Positions 30,762 through 41,013 of a stretch of 64,000 bases of DNA are shown piece after piece. How positions within the stretch are numbered: the first letter of the stretch is position 1; each line of letters starts with the position of its first letter. The DNA comes from Phaseolibacter flectens ATCC 12775. Its GTDB lineage: Bacteria; Pseudomonadota; Gammaproteobacteria; Enterobacterales; Enterobacteriaceae. The DNA lies in assembly GCF_000518745.1 (NCBI RefSeq), contig NZ_JAEE01000001.1, positions 183,084 through 247,083 on the forward strand, in the 5' to 3' direction. The notes below the pieces were generated by a model, which worked only from the letters and a program-made list of their open reading frames with translations, did not search any database and was not told the origin of the DNA. A program made the translations under genes and the position numbers.

Positions 30762-32015
30762 TTAGACTTCCATTACTAAACGAGTAGGATCTTCCAAGAG
30801 CTCTTTAACCATGACTAAGAAGCCTACAGACTCACGACCATCGATCAATCGGTGGTCATAAGATAACGCTAAGTACATCATGGGTAATATCTCAACTTTA
30901 CCCTCAACGGCCATGGGTCGCTCTTTTATTGCATGCATGCCCAAAATCGCACTTTGCGGCGGATTAATAATCGGTGTCGACATTAAGGATCCGAATACGC
31001 CACCATTGGTGATAGTAAAATTACCACCGGTCAATTCGTCAACCTGCAATTTATTGTTCTGTCCCTTGATTGCCAGCTGTTTAATTGTATTTTCAATTTC
31101 AGCCATACTCTGCATTTCTGCATTTCGTAATACGGGTGTCACTAAGCCCCGAGGCGTGGATACCGCAATACTAATATCAAAGTAATCACGATAAATAATA
31201 TCCTCACCATCAATGGATGCATTGATTTCAGGAAAGTGCTTCAATGCCTGAACAACCGCTTTCACATAAAATGACATAAAACCAAGGCGTACACCGTGAC
31301 GTTCTTCAAAAGCCTTACCATATTTTTTACGCAATTGCATAATAGGCTGCATATTCACTTCATTGAATGTCGTCAACATCGCCGTATTATTTTTCGCCTC
31401 GAGTAACCGTTCTGCAACCCGTTTACGTAAACGTGTCATTGGCACCCGTTTTTCAAATCGATTACCTTGTGCTACTGCGCCTAAACCAAGCGTATTGGCT
31501 GTGGCAGTGGCACAGTGATCGCCCACCTGAGCACTACTGAGTTGAGCCTGTTGAGCTAACTTGTCATCAATATCTTGTCGTGTAATACGGCCACCCACGC
31601 CAGTCCCCTTCACCGTTTTAGGATCCAGATCATGTTCAGCCAGTAATCGACGAGCCGTTGGACTTAAGCTGTCATTCGTGCGCTCAGTGACAATCTCGGT
31701 CGTTGGCACCTCTTCGGTTGCAGCAGCAGTTTGTTGGCTTGGCGTTGTTTCTGCTTTCACCTCAAGGGCTTGCACACCTTCTTTTAAACGGCCTAATAAC
31801 TGACGTGAGGTCACTGTGGCGCCCTCTTGCTCAAGCACGGCTTCCATTATGCCATCGGCAGCAGCAGGGACTTCAAGGATCACTTTATCTGTTTCAATTT
31901 CAACCAAGACATCATCACGTTTGACGCTGTCGCCAGGTTTTTTATGCCATGTGGCCACCGTAGCATCAGCAACCGATTCTGGAAGATCTGGTACGAGAAT
32001 ATCTAAGCTACTCAT
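30762..32015 (-). CDS. sucB: 2-oxoglutarate dehydrogenase E2, dihydrolipoyl succinyltransferase
   Basis: E2 core of the 2-oxoglutarate dehydrogenase complex. The 417-residue protein has an N-terminal lipoyl domain with lipoyl-lysine K44 in ETDKVILEV, a peripheral-subunit-binding domain near 120-150 ([14 protein letters not shown]), and a C-terminal catalytic domain with [16 protein letters not shown]. The linker after the lipoyl domain is Thr/Glu-rich. It follows sucA by 15 bases. Confidence 0.97.
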   Translation of the reverse strand: MSSLDILVPDLPESVADATVATWHKKPGDSVKRDDVLVEIETDKVILEVPAAADGIMEAVLEQEGATVTSRQLLGRLKEGVQALEVKAETTPSQQTAAATEEVPTTEIVTERTNDSLSPTARRLLAEHDLDPKTVKGTGVGGRITRQDIDDKLAQQAQLSSAQVGDHCATATANTLGLGAVAQGNRFEKRVPMTRLRKRVAERLLEAKNNTAMLTTFNEVNMQPIMQLRKKYGKAFEERHGVRLGFMSFYVKAVVQALKHFPEINASIDGEDIIYRDYFDISIAVSTPRGLVTPVLRNAEMQSMAEIENTIKQLAIKGQNNKLQVDELTGGNFTITNGGVFGSLMSTPIINPPQSAILGMHAIKERPMAVEGKVEILPMMYLALSYDHRLIDGRESVGFLVMVKELLEDPTRLVMEV

Positions 32016-32030
32016 TATCTTTCCTTTTAT

Positions 32031-34841
32031 TTAATCAACATTCAGCGCATCGTTAACGAGCTGTTGCTGCTGCTGTAAATGTACCGACATATACCCTACC
32101 GCAGGCGATGCTGAGGCGGCGCGTCCTGCATAACGTAATGTCGCATTTTGTGGAATAACATCACGGAAATTCTGTTGGCTGCAATACCATGCACCTTGGT
32201 TTAATGGCTCTTCCTGACACCAAATATAATCGACAACGTGAGGATAAGCGCTGATTATGTCAGCAATCGCTTGATTGGGGAAAGGATAGAGTTGCTCAAC
32301 ACGAACAATCACCACATCCGTCTGCGCATTGGCTCGACGTTGTTCTAAAAGATCATAATAAACTTTACCTGCACAGAAAACGATACGCTTGACCTGCTTT
32401 GGATCAAGGTTATCGATTTCACCGATTGCAGGTTTAAATTGACCTTCTGCTAACTCATTCAAGTTTGATATCGCCAAAGGATGGCGCAGTAATGACTTAG
32501 GTGACATCACAATTAAAGGTCGACGCATGCCACGAAGAGCCTGACGACGTAACATATGATAAACTTGAGCAGGCGTTGATGGGACACAAACTTGCATATT
32601 TTCTTCTGCACAGAGTTGCAAGTAACGCTCCAAACGTGCAGAGGAGTGCTCAGGCCCTTGCCCTTCATAACCGTGAGGCAGTAACATGACCAACCCACAC
32701 ATTCTGCCCCATTTCTGTTCGCCAGAGCTGATGAATTGATCAATAACCACTTGTGCGCCATTGGCAAAATCACCAAATTGCGCTTCCCAGATCGTCAATG
32801 TTCGCGGTTCCGCTGTCGCATAACCATATTCAAAAGCCAACACGGCTTCTTCTGATAATACAGAATCCCAAACTCTGAATTGCCCTTGCCCTTCTCTTAC
32901 ATGATGTAAAGGGGTATAGGTAGAATCATCATTTTGATTGTGGATCACCGCATGTCGGTGGAAAAAGGTTCCGCGTCCCGAATCTTCACCTGAAATACGC
33001 ACAGCAATTCCTTCATCAACCAAGGTGGCGTACGCCAAGTTTTCTGCTGCACCCCAGTCAAGTTGCTTCTCGTCTTCAGCCATTTTTTGACGGTCATTAT
33101 AAATTTTAGCCACACGTGATTGCACAGCAACATGCTCAGGCACATGACTAATTGTTCTTGCTAATGTCTGTAAATGCGGCATTGCGACCTGTGAAGGGTA
33201 AGCTTCATCCCAGTTGTGATTGAGATAAGGCGACCACATACACGAGTTCACGGTCATCGGTCGCCACTCAGCAACGACGCGCTCTCCGGCATCTAAGGCA
33301 TCGCGATAAAGATTAACCATTTCGGTTGCTTCAGCATCGGCCAGCGCCTTACTGTTAACCAGCTTATCCGCATAAATTTTACGTGGTGTCGGATGCTTTT
33401 TGATTTTCTGATACATCAAAGGCTGAGTCGCACTGGGCTCATCAGCTTCATTATGCCCATGGCGACGATAGCAAACTAAATCGATAAAGACATCGCGCTT
33501 AAAGGTATTACGGAAATCAAGTGCCAAACGGGTAACAAAAGCGACTGCCTCAGCGTCATCCGCATTCACGTGAAAAATCGGTGCCTGTACCATTTTAGCG
33601 ATATCAGTACAGTACTGTGTTGAACGCGAATCTTGAGGATTTGAGGTAGTAAAACCCACCTGATTGTTAATCACAATGCGGACTGTCCCCCCCACTTTAT
33701 AACCCCGAGCTTGGGACATATTGAGGGTTTCCTGTACCACACCTTGCCCGGCCACCGCCGCATCACCATGAATCGTGATAGGTAATACCTGATGGCTATC
33801 AGTCGGATTTTCAGCCCGATCAAGCCTTGCTCTGACCGACCCCATGACTACTGGACTGACGATCTCGAGGTGCGAGGGGTTAAAAGCCAATGCAAGGTGC
33901 ACGACGCCCCCCTCCGTTTCGATATCAGAGGAAAAGCCCATGTGGTATTTAACATCACCCGCACCCAAATGCTCTTTATGTTTACCCGCGAACTCATCAA
34001 ACAACGCTTGCGATTTTTTGCCCAGTACATTAATCAAGACATTCAAGCGACCACGGTGCGCCATACCCAACACCACTTCTTTGGTACCATGTTTACCGGC
34101 ATGTCTGATCATTTCCCGTAACATTGGGATCAATGCATCACCACCTTCCAATGAGAAACGTTTCGCCCCCGGAAATTTCGCACCTAAATATTTTTCAATA
34201 CCTTCAGCCGCCGTCAGCTCCTTAAGAAAGTTTTTTCTCTCCGCATCAGTGAAAGTATCTTGTCCTGCGACTGATTCAATACGTTGTTGGATCCAACGCT
34301 TTTCTTCCGTATTGGTAATATGCATGTACTCCGCACCAATCGAACCGCAATAGGTTTGCTGTAACAATTGGTGAAGCTCAGAAAGCGGCAGGGTATCTTT
34401 GCCAAAAGCAAATGAACCGACATTAAAGCTTTCCTTAAAATCTTCTGCAGTTAAGCCGTGGAAAGCCGGATCCAAATCTGGCACCTCGTCTTGAACCCAG
34501 AGTCCTAGTGGGTCCAATTTAGCCCGCTGATGCCCTCTAAACCGAAAAGCATTAATCAATTGCAAGACTTTTACCTGTTTCGCATTCACTTCAGGATCAG
34601 TCACACTACTGCCTGCTAGCCGGTTTTCGGCGGCAAGTCTGCGAAAATAGTCGAGGTTAGTAGAAAGAAATTGCTCCGCTTTCATACCATTGCCAGGAAA
34701 CTGTGCAAAGACCTGTTGCCACTGTGCATCAACTGAATCTGGATCAGTGAGATAATCCTCATACAATTGTTCTATGTAAGACTGATTCGCGCCCGCCAGC
34801 CAGGAAGAATCCAGCCAGGGCTGCATTGCGCTGTTCTGCAT
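32031..34841 (-). CDS. sucA: 2-oxoglutarate dehydrogenase E1
   Basis: Thiamine-diphosphate-dependent decarboxylase component of the 2-oxoglutarate dehydrogenase complex. The 936-residue product has the N-terminal WLDSSWLAGANQSYIEQLYEDY segment, the active-site HRGRLNVL near 265, the ThDP-binding IHGDAAVAGQGVVQE segment near 360 and RRHGHNEADEP near 460. Length is close to E. coli (933). The 263-base gap after sdhB leaves room for an internal promoter. Confidence 0.97.
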   Translation of the reverse strand: MQNSAMQPWLDSSWLAGANQSYIEQLYEDYLTDPDSVDAQWQQVFAQFPGNGMKAEQFLSTNLDYFRRLAAENRLAGSSVTDPEVNAKQVKVLQLINAFRFRGHQRAKLDPLGLWVQDEVPDLDPAFHGLTAEDFKESFNVGSFAFGKDTLPLSELHQLLQQTYCGSIGAEYMHITNTEEKRWIQQRIESVAGQDTFTDAERKNFLKELTAAEGIEKYLGAKFPGAKRFSLEGGDALIPMLREMIRHAGKHGTKEVVLGMAHRGRLNVLINVLGKKSQALFDEFAGKHKEHLGAGDVKYHMGFSSDIETEGGVVHLALAFNPSHLEIVSPVVMGSVRARLDRAENPTDSHQVLPITIHGDAAVAGQGVVQETLNMSQARGYKVGGTVRIVINNQVGFTTSNPQDSRSTQYCTDIAKMVQAPIFHVNADDAEAVAFVTRLALDFRNTFKRDVFIDLVCYRRHGHNEADEPSATQPLMYQKIKKHPTPRKIYADKLVNSKALADAEATEMVNLYRDALDAGERVVAEWRPMTVNSCMWSPYLNHNWDEAYPSQVAMPHLQTLARTISHVPEHVAVQSRVAKIYNDRQKMAEDEKQLDWGAAENLAYATLVDEGIAVRISGEDSGRGTFFHRHAVIHNQNDDSTYTPLHHVREGQGQFRVWDSVLSEEAVLAFEYGYATAEPRTLTIWEAQFGDFANGAQVVIDQFISSGEQKWGRMCGLVMLLPHGYEGQGPEHSSARLERYLQLCAEENMQVCVPSTPAQVYHMLRRQALRGMRRPLIVMSPKSLLRHPLAISNLNELAEGQFKPAIGEIDNLDPKQVKRIVFCAGKVYYDLLEQRRANAQTDVVIVRVEQLYPFPNQAIADIISAYPHVVDYIWCQEEPLNQGAWYCSQQNFRDVIPQNATLRYAGRAASASPAVGYMSVHLQQQQQLVNDALNVD

Positions 34842-35104
34842 GGTGATCCCTTAAGCAATTGTTGCTTTATTAGTTTAATGTTGCCGCATGTAACGGCATG
34901 CTCAATTTTCTGCTCTTACTGCAACGCATTGGCTTTTAAGCAATATCAACTGGAACGCGATCATTTGCTGTCACAGCGTCTAACTCCAGCAATATACAGG
35001 AGGCAATGTCGCTGTTTAAACAGGATAAAGCCAACGTTCAATGGCACCTTATGCCTGAGTAATCACACAATGCATCGCCTAAGACGGTGTCAATCCCGTG
35101 CCTT

Positions 35105-35818
35105 TTATGCGCCTTTTTGTAACAACATACTTTTAATATGACCAATTGCCCGAGTCGGATTTAACCCTTTAGGACAAACGTTCACGCAATTCATAATGCT
35201 ATGACAACGAAAGACACTGAAGGCATCATTCAAGTTATCAAGACGACTCTCCGTCTCCGTATCCCGACTATCAATAAGAAAACGGTAGGCAGCCAGTAAA
35301 CCTGCTGGACCAACAAATTTATCAGGATTCCACCAGAATGAAGGACAAGATGTCGAACAACAAGCGCACAGAATACATTCATAAAGCCCATCAAGGTGTG
35401 CACGCTGTTCAGGCGTTTGCAAAAACTCACGTGCAGGGGGATTGTGTTGATTGTTTTGCAGGAACGGTTTGATTTTTTCATACTGCGCGTAGAATTGAGC
35501 CATATCGACCACCAAATCGCGGATCACAGGTAATCCTGGCAATGGTCGGATCACAATCTTACCCTTACCCTGTAATGATGAAACGGGTGTAATGCAAGCT
35601 AAGCCATTTTTACCATTCATATTCAGGCCATCGGATCCACACACCCCTTCACGGCAAGAGCGTCTGAATGAAAGACTCGGATCCTGTTCTTTCAACTTGA
35701 TCAGTGCATCCAGCAACATCATATCCCGGCCTTCCTCCGCCTCAAGGGTATAATCTTGCATTCGGGGTGCATCATCGGTATCAGGATTGTAGCGATAGAT
35801 AGAGAACTGTAATTTCAT
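35105..35818 (-). CDS. sdhB: Succinate dehydrogenase iron-sulfur subunit
   Basis: This subunit passes electrons from FAD to ubiquinone via three clusters. The 237-residue product has the [2Fe-2S] motif SCREGVCGSDGLNMNGKNGLAC, and the two C-terminal motifs CILCACCSTSCPSFWW and CHSIMNCVNVCPKGLNP. The ATG at 35818 is chosen over a GTG six bases earlier because AGAGGTG is correctly spaced and homologues begin MKLQFSIYRYNP-like. Confidence 0.97.
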   Translation of the reverse strand: MKLQFSIYRYNPDTDDAPRMQDYTLEAEEGRDMMLLDALIKLKEQDPSLSFRRSCREGVCGSDGLNMNGKNGLACITPVSSLQGKGKIVIRPLPGLPVIRDLVVDMAQFYAQYEKIKPFLQNNQHNPPAREFLQTPEQRAHLDGLYECILCACCSTSCPSFWWNPDKFVGPAGLLAAYRFLIDSRDTETESRLDNLNDAFSVFRCHSIMNCVNVCPKGLNPTRAIGHIKSMLLQKGA

Positions 35819-35833
35819 ATTCACCTCTGCCGA

Positions 35834-37600
35834 TTAGTAGGTACGCACTTTGGGTGGAAATGCCTCACGCAGTGTTGGCTGCATATTCACGTCACGCCGC
35901 GTCATACTTTCTGTTTGTGGCAAATACAAACTGTGACAGAGCCAATTTGCATCATCACGATCTGGGTAGTCAAAACGGCTGTGCGCACCCCGGCTTTCTG
36001 TCCGATAGTTGGCGGCAACCGCCGTGGCATAAGCGGTTTCCATTAAGTTATCCAGTTCAAGGCATTCAATACGCTGTGTATTAAAATCGGGTGAACGATC
36101 ATCAAGGCGGGCATTTTTAAGTCTTTCCCGAATGCCTTTTAACTGTTCAAGCCCTTTTGCCATTGCTTCGCCTTCGCGGAAGACAGAAAAATTATGTTGC
36201 ATACACTCTTGCAACGCTTTGCGGATCGCTGCGGGATCTTCACCAGTCGTATTCTTATCCCAACGGTGATAGCGTGCTAATGCTACCTCGATTTCCTGTT
36301 CGCTGGCTTCTTTCAGCTCACCCTGCTGTTCGATGGATTCCTGTAAATGCAAACCTGCGGCGCGACCAAAAACCACCAGATCCAGCAAGGAATTGCCACC
36401 AAGGCGATTCGCACCATGTACAGAGACACACGCGATTTCACCGACAGCAAATAAGCCTGGGATCACAACATCGTTACCTTTTTCGTCTACAGTCAATGCT
36501 TGGCCGGTCACCTTAGTCGGGATCCCGCCCATCATATAATGGCAGGTTGGAATAACAGGAATCGGCTCTTTAACGGGATCAACATGAGCAAAGGTACGAG
36601 ATAATTCGAGGATCCCCGGTAGACGAGACTCCAAAACCTCATGACCAAGGTGATCCAATTTCAACTTAAGGTGTGGTCCCCATGGGCCGTCGCAACCACG
36701 CCCTTCTCGAATTTCAATCATCATTGAACGTGCAACCACATCGCGCCCAGCCAAATCTTTCGCATTGGGTGCATAACGCTCCATAAAACGTTCGCCATGT
36801 TTATTCAATAAATAACCGCCTTCACCCCGACAGCCTTCGGTAACGAGAACACCAGCGCCAGCAATACCGGTAGGATGGAACTGCCACATTTCCATATCTT
36901 GTACAGGCACACCGGCACGCAGTGCCATACCGACACCATCCCCCGTGTTGATGTGTGCATTGGTCGTCGATTGATAGATACGTCCGGCTCCCCCTGTCGC
37001 CAACACAGTGGCTTTCGCTTTAAAATACACGACTTCACCGGTTTCAATGCAAAGTGCCGTGCAACCAACAACGGCACCGTCTTGATTTTTAACCAAATCC
37101 AGCGCATACCACTCGGAGAAAATGGTGGTGTGATTTTTGAGATTCTGCTGATACAGCGTATGCAATAACGCATGGCCAGTTCGATCCGCTGCCGCTGCGG
37201 TTCTGGCAGCCTGTTCGCCACCAAAATTTTTCGATTGTCCCCCAAAAGGGCGTTGATACACGCGGCCATCATCAAGACGGGAGAAGGGAAGTCCCATGTG
37301 TTCTAATTCTAGAATGGCCTCAGGGCCAGTGTGGCACATGTACTCAATGGCATCTTGATCACCAATATAGTCCGATCCTTTAACAGTATCGTACATATGC
37401 CATTCCCAGTTGTCTTCATGCGTATTACCCAGCGCAACGGTGATCCCCCCCTGAGCTGAGACTGTATGAGAACGTGTCGGGAAGACTTTGGATAATAAGG
37501 CACAACGCTGTCCTGACTGAGAAATTTGCAGAGCAGCTCGCATACCTGCACCACCTGCACCGATTACAACCGCATCAAACTCTCTGACCGGCAATTTCAT
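35834..37600 (-). CDS. sdhA: Succinate dehydrogenase flavoprotein subunit
   Basis: Catalytic subunit that oxidises succinate to fumarate. The 588 residues match E. coli. The dinucleotide fold [14 protein letters not shown] lies at 11-24, the covalent-FAD histidine is H45 in [11 protein letters not shown], and the active-site [21 protein letters not shown] segment lies near 241. It sits directly after sdhD. Confidence 0.98.
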   Translation of the reverse strand: MKLPVREFDAVVIGAGGAGMRAALQISQSGQRCALLSKVFPTRSHTVSAQGGITVALGNTHEDNWEWHMYDTVKGSDYIGDQDAIEYMCHTGPEAILELEHMGLPFSRLDDGRVYQRPFGGQSKNFGGEQAARTAAAADRTGHALLHTLYQQNLKNHTTIFSEWYALDLVKNQDGAVVGCTALCIETGEVVYFKAKATVLATGGAGRIYQSTTNAHINTGDGVGMALRAGVPVQDMEMWQFHPTGIAGAGVLVTEGCRGEGGYLLNKHGERFMERYAPNAKDLAGRDVVARSMMIEIREGRGCDGPWGPHLKLKLDHLGHEVLESRLPGILELSRTFAHVDPVKEPIPVIPTCHYMMGGIPTKVTGQALTVDEKGNDVVIPGLFAVGEIACVSVHGANRLGGNSLLDLVVFGRAAGLHLQESIEQQGELKEASEQEIEVALARYHRWDKNTTGEDPAAIRKALQECMQHNFSVFREGEAMAKGLEQLKGIRERLKNARLDDRSPDFNTQRIECLELDNLMETAYATAVAANYRTESRGAHSRFDYPDRDDANWLCHSLYLPQTESMTRRDVNMQPTLREAFPPKVRTY

Positions 37601-37948
37601 TTAAGCACCCCACACAACAACAGTTCCATATATCGCATAACTGAATAATGCGACCGCAATAACCAACTGCAAGACCAATCTCAAAGCCAAACTTTTTACA
37701 TAATCCGTCAATACTTGCCATAACCCTATCCAGCCATGAACCAGAATGGACAGCAGGGCTAATGAGGTAAAAACTCGAGTCAATGCAGTAGAAAAGAAGT
37801 GATGCCAGGCCGGATAAGTGAGAGGGCCAGTAAAAATAAAAAAGCCCAAGATGTATAGAATATACAGTGCGATGATAATCGCGGCACCACGTAATAACAG
37901 CCAGTCCTGCAAACCGCTACGTCCCAGTGCTGTTGCATTGTTTACCAT
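37601..37948 (-). CDS. sdhD: Succinate dehydrogenase membrane anchor subunit
   Basis: A 115-residue protein with three transmembrane helices that anchors SdhAB and shares heme b and the quinone site with SdhC. The conserved [16 protein letters not shown]-like N-terminus and [19 protein letters not shown] with the heme-ligand histidine are present. It overlaps sdhC by seven bases. Confidence 0.95.
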   Translation of the reverse strand: MVNNATALGRSGLQDWLLLRGAAIIIALYILYILGFFIFTGPLTYPAWHHFFSTALTRVFTSLALLSILVHGWIGLWQVLTDYVKSLALRLVLQLVIAVALFSYAIYGTVVVWGA

Positions 37949-38331
37949 ATTAACACTCCCGCCAAAATGGCCAGTACTGCAGTGATAATGAAAGACAGTT
38001 TCGCTGTTTTATTGCCGACAGACAGGGTTTCTTGTGTCAGTCCAAAATCAGCAAGAAGATGACGAATCCCACCCACAACATGATAAGCCAGCGCCGTTAA
38101 TATCGCCCATAGGATCACTTTAACCGGCCAGCTACTCAATATTGCCGCAGCTTGATTAAATCCATCTTCAGAAGAGAGAGAAAGTCCGAGTAGCCATAGC
38201 AAAATCCCTACCGCAATAAAGGTAATGACGCCAGAAACACGGTGGAGGATAGATGCAACAGCAGTTACGGGAAGTTGAATCGTTGTTAGATCCAAGTTGA
38301 CAGGTCGTTGTTTTTTCAATTTAGTTCCCAC
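37942..38331 (-). CDS. sdhC: Succinate dehydrogenase cytochrome b556 subunit
   Basis: First gene of the sdh-suc operon, encoding a 129-residue three-helix membrane subunit. [10 protein letters not shown] at the N-terminus, the quinone-site [12 protein letters not shown] segment near 27 and the heme-ligand histidine in [14 protein letters not shown] near 84 are visible. CRP-like sites lie upstream between it and gltA. Confidence 0.95.
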   Translation of the reverse strand: MGTKLKKQRPVNLDLTTIQLPVTAVASILHRVSGVITFIAVGILLWLLGLSLSSEDGFNQAAAILSSWPVKVILWAILTALAYHVVGGIRHLLADFGLTQETLSVGNKTAKLSFIITAVLAILAGVLIW

Positions 38332-38555
38332 ACAGCTTAGAGTTATGCCATTCCCCCGGCCCCGCTGGGATAGCTAAGTCAAGCAAACCTAACCTGACAT
38401 GACTATCGCCACAACAGTCACTTGCAGCTTTATGTAACGCTTCGGCTGTTTAGCTCCTGATTGAGGTTAATCCGGAGACCTTGTAGGTGATTATATCTCG
38501 ATCACAATCTCATTACAATTACTATACAATTCAATTGCCTATTTAAAGAGCATAA

Positions 38556-38571
38556 AGTGATCTATTTCACG
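38556..38571. promoter_or_regulatory. CRP-like site
   Basis: AGTGA-TCTATT-TCACG matches the CRP consensus TGTGA-N6-TCACA at 8 of 10 half-site positions, 225 bases upstream of sdhC. Confidence 0.5.
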
Positions 38572-38603
38572 TGATCAAAAGATAGATTATTCCCACCCCA
38601 TTT

Positions 38604-38621
38604 TTTGTGATCTATCACAAA
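38604..38621. promoter_or_regulatory. Palindrome resembling a CRP/FNR-family operator
   Basis: Two perfect 8-bp arms (TTTGTGAT/ATCACAAA) flank a 2-base centre. The half-sites look like CRP but the spacing is that of an FNR site, so the regulator is uncertain. Confidence 0.4.
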
Positions 38622-38921
38622 TTTTTTATCAAAAAAAAACATTAAAATCGATTTGGAAAGATCTAAATATTTGATAAGTATGAATTTATTTACTGCGCCT
38701 GTTTTTTATTAATTTTTCTTTATTAAAGATGGCATTACAGACACTTTGTTTTCTTGTGCTATAGGATATAACGAAATAAAGTTCGTCTCTTAGCACGATA
38801 TCCTCCTTTGACGGTATCAATTGAGGGCAACTTGCGATAAAATAATGACAATTTTTTAACATCATTATCATTTTCTCGGTAGTCTTGCACTCAAACTTGA
38901 GCTGCTATTTGGAGGCATTGA

Positions 38922-40205
38922 ATGACAGAAAAAAAAGTGACGCTGAATATTGATAGTAGTACCGACCCGGTTCAGCTTCAGATCCTGCATGGCTCCTTAG
39001 GACAGGACGTGCTCGATGTCCGTAATCTGGGCGCACAGGGATTATTCACTTTCGATCCCGGTTTTACTTCCACTGCATCCTGTGAATCTAAAATTACCTA
39101 CATTGATGGTGAAGAAGGTATATTATTGCATCGCGGCTATCCCATTGCTGACTTAGCAACCAAATCCAGCTATCTGGAGGTCTGCTTTATTTTACTGTAT
39201 GGCGAAGCCCCGACCGAAAAACAATTTGAAAACTTTAGAATCAATGTGATCCGTCATACAATGATCCATGAACAAATAACTCGTCTGTTTCATGGCTTCC
39301 GTCGCGATTCCCACCCAATGGCTGTCCTGTGTGGTGTCACGGGCGCTTTAGCCGCCTTTTATCATGACTCCTTGGATGTCAACAACGAGCGACACCGCGA
39401 GATCGCGGCCTTTCGTTTGCTGTCGAAAATGCCAACGGTTGCGGCGATGTGTTACAAATATTCAATTGGTCAGCCTTTTATTTATCCTCGCAATGATCTC
39501 TCTTACGCGGGCAATTTCTTGCATATGATGTTTGCCACGCCTTGTGAAGAGTATAAAGTGAATCCAGTCTTGGAACGTGCCATGGATCGGATCCTGATTT
39601 TACACGCGGATCACGAGCAAAATGCATCAACGTCTACGGTCAGGACTGCGGGTTCATCGGGCGCCAATCCTTTCGCCTGTATTGCAGCCGGTATTGCCTC
39701 ATTGTGGGGACCGGCTCACGGCGGTGCCAATGAAGCCACACTGAAAATGCTAGAAGAGATCAGCACGGTCGATCATATCCCCGAATTTATCCGTCGAGCG
39801 AAAGACAAAAACGATGATTTCAGATTGATGGGCTTTGGTCACCGAGTGTACAAAAACTATGACCCCCGCGCGACAGTGATGCGTGAGACCTGTCATGAAG
39901 TGCTGCAGGAACTGGGTATGAAAGACGATTTATTGGAAGTTGCGCTGCAACTTGAACATATTGCGCTCAATGACCCTTATTTTATTGAAAGAAAACTCTA
40001 TCCGAATGTCGATTTTTATTCCGGTCTGATCCTCAAAGCGATGGGCATCCCAACCTCAATGTTCACCGTCATCTTCGCGATGGCACGCACTGTCGGTTGG
40101 ATCTCGCATTGGATCGAAATGCATGAGGAAGGGATGAAAATTGCTCGGCCTCGCCAACTCTATACTGGCTATAAAGAGCGGGAATTCCATTCTAAACTCA
40201 GCTAA
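38922..40205 (+). CDS. gltA: Citrate synthase
   Basis: Condenses acetyl-CoA and oxaloacetate, the entry step of the TCA cycle. The 427 residues equal the E. coli type II (NADH-inhibited) enzyme. Active-site segments [37 protein letters not shown] and PNVDFYSG carry the catalytic histidines and aspartate. GGAGG precedes the ATG. It is divergent from sdhCDAB, followed by a strong terminator. Confidence 0.98.
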   Translation: MTEKKVTLNIDSSTDPVQLQILHGSLGQDVLDVRNLGAQGLFTFDPGFTSTASCESKITYIDGEEGILLHRGYPIADLATKSSYLEVCFILLYGEAPTEKQFENFRINVIRHTMIHEQITRLFHGFRRDSHPMAVLCGVTGALAAFYHDSLDVNNERHREIAAFRLLSKMPTVAAMCYKYSIGQPFIYPRNDLSYAGNFLHMMFATPCEEYKVNPVLERAMDRILILHADHEQNASTSTVRTAGSSGANPFACIAAGIASLWGPAHGGANEATLKMLEEISTVDHIPEFIRRAKDKNDDFRLMGFGHRVYKNYDPRATVMRETCHEVLQELGMKDDLLEVALQLEHIALNDPYFIERKLYPNVDFYSGLILKAMGIPTSMFTVIFAMARTVGWISHWIEMHEEGMKIARPRQLYTGYKEREFHSKLS

Positions 40206-40211
40206 ACCTGT

Positions 40212-40247
40212 AAACAGGGAGACATACTGTGCCACGTCTCCCTGTTT
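40212..40247. terminator. Bidirectional terminator between gltA and ybgI
   Basis: A perfect 12-bp stem (AAACAGGGAGAC/GTCTCCCTGTTT) with a 12-base loop lies between convergent genes, with A/T pairs at the stem base serving both strands. Confidence 0.8.
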
Positions 40248-40269
40248 GTCCGTTGTTGTCCCAATCGCA

Positions 40270-41013
40270 TTACACCGGATTCATAATATCCACAAAAGTG
40301 ACCTCGAGTGCATGGTTTTCTTGTAACCATGCGCCTAATGCCTTCACACCACCCCGTTCAGTCGCATGGTGTCCCGCAGCAAAAAAATGGATCCCGCGCT
40401 CCCTTGCGATATGGATCGTTTTTTCTGACACTTCACCCGTAATAAAGGCATCAACACCAAAGTCAGCCGCGCGTTCAATATAGTCTTGCCCTCCCCCCGT
40501 GCAAAGCGCAACTCGCTTTATTAGCTCAGGCCCATTATCACCACAATGCAGCGGTGAATGGTTTAATGCCTGTGCTAATTTTATGACTAGCCCCTCGCCT
40601 GTCATTGGCGAGTTCAGTATACCCCAAGGTAAATATGCATCAATTTGACCTTGCAGTTGTAAATCAATATCCGCCGCTAAACAGGCATTATTCCCCAATG
40701 TCGGGTGTGCATCCAAAGGCAGGTGCCAACCATAGAGATTGATATCATGACTTAGCAACGTTTTAAGACGCTGTCGTTTCATATTTTTAATGACCAGCAG
40801 TTCATTTTTCCAGAAGTAACCATGGTGTACAATCACTGCATCGGCCTGCATTTCTACGGCTTTATCCAGCAAGGCTTGGCAGGCTGTCACCCCAGTGATA
40901 ATACGGTTGACCTCTGCCCGCCCTTCAACCTGTAAACCATTCGGTGCGTAATCCTTAAACTGTTCACTGTTCAACTGCTGGTTAATAATTTGTTCCAATT
41001 GATAATTATTCAT
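40270..41013 (-). CDS. ybgI: NIF3-family dinuclear metal protein YbgI
   Basis: A 247-residue NIF3/DUF34 protein, annotated as a GTP cyclohydrolase I type 2 homologue; its true role is not established. Metal ligands appear in VIVHHGYFW near 60 and in the C-terminal FFAAGHHATERGG near 210. The start overlaps the phrB stop by one base, so the two are probably co-transcribed. In E. coli, pxpBCA and nei separate ybgI from gltA; they are absent here. Confidence 0.92.
   Translation of the reverse strand: MNNYQLEQIINQQLNSEQFKDYAPNGLQVEGRAEVNRIITGVTACQALLDKAVEMQADAVIVHHGYFWKNELLVIKNMKRQRLKTLLSHDINLYGWHLPLDAHPTLGNNACLAADIDLQLQGQIDAYLPWGILNSPMTGEGLVIKLAQALNHSPLHCGDNGPELIKRVALCTGGGQDYIERAADFGVDAFITGEVSEKTIHIARERGIHFFAAGHHATERGGVKALGAWLQENHALEVTFVDIMNPV

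Larger units (their letters stand above)
38332..38921. promoter_or_regulatory. gltA-sdhC divergent control region
   Basis: These 590 bases separate divergent gltA and sdhC and hold no gene. They include the two CRP/FNR-family motifs listed separately and long A/T tracts, consistent with the heavily regulated promoters known at this locus in E. coli (CRP, ArcA, FNR). Individual promoters were not resolved. Confidence 0.6.
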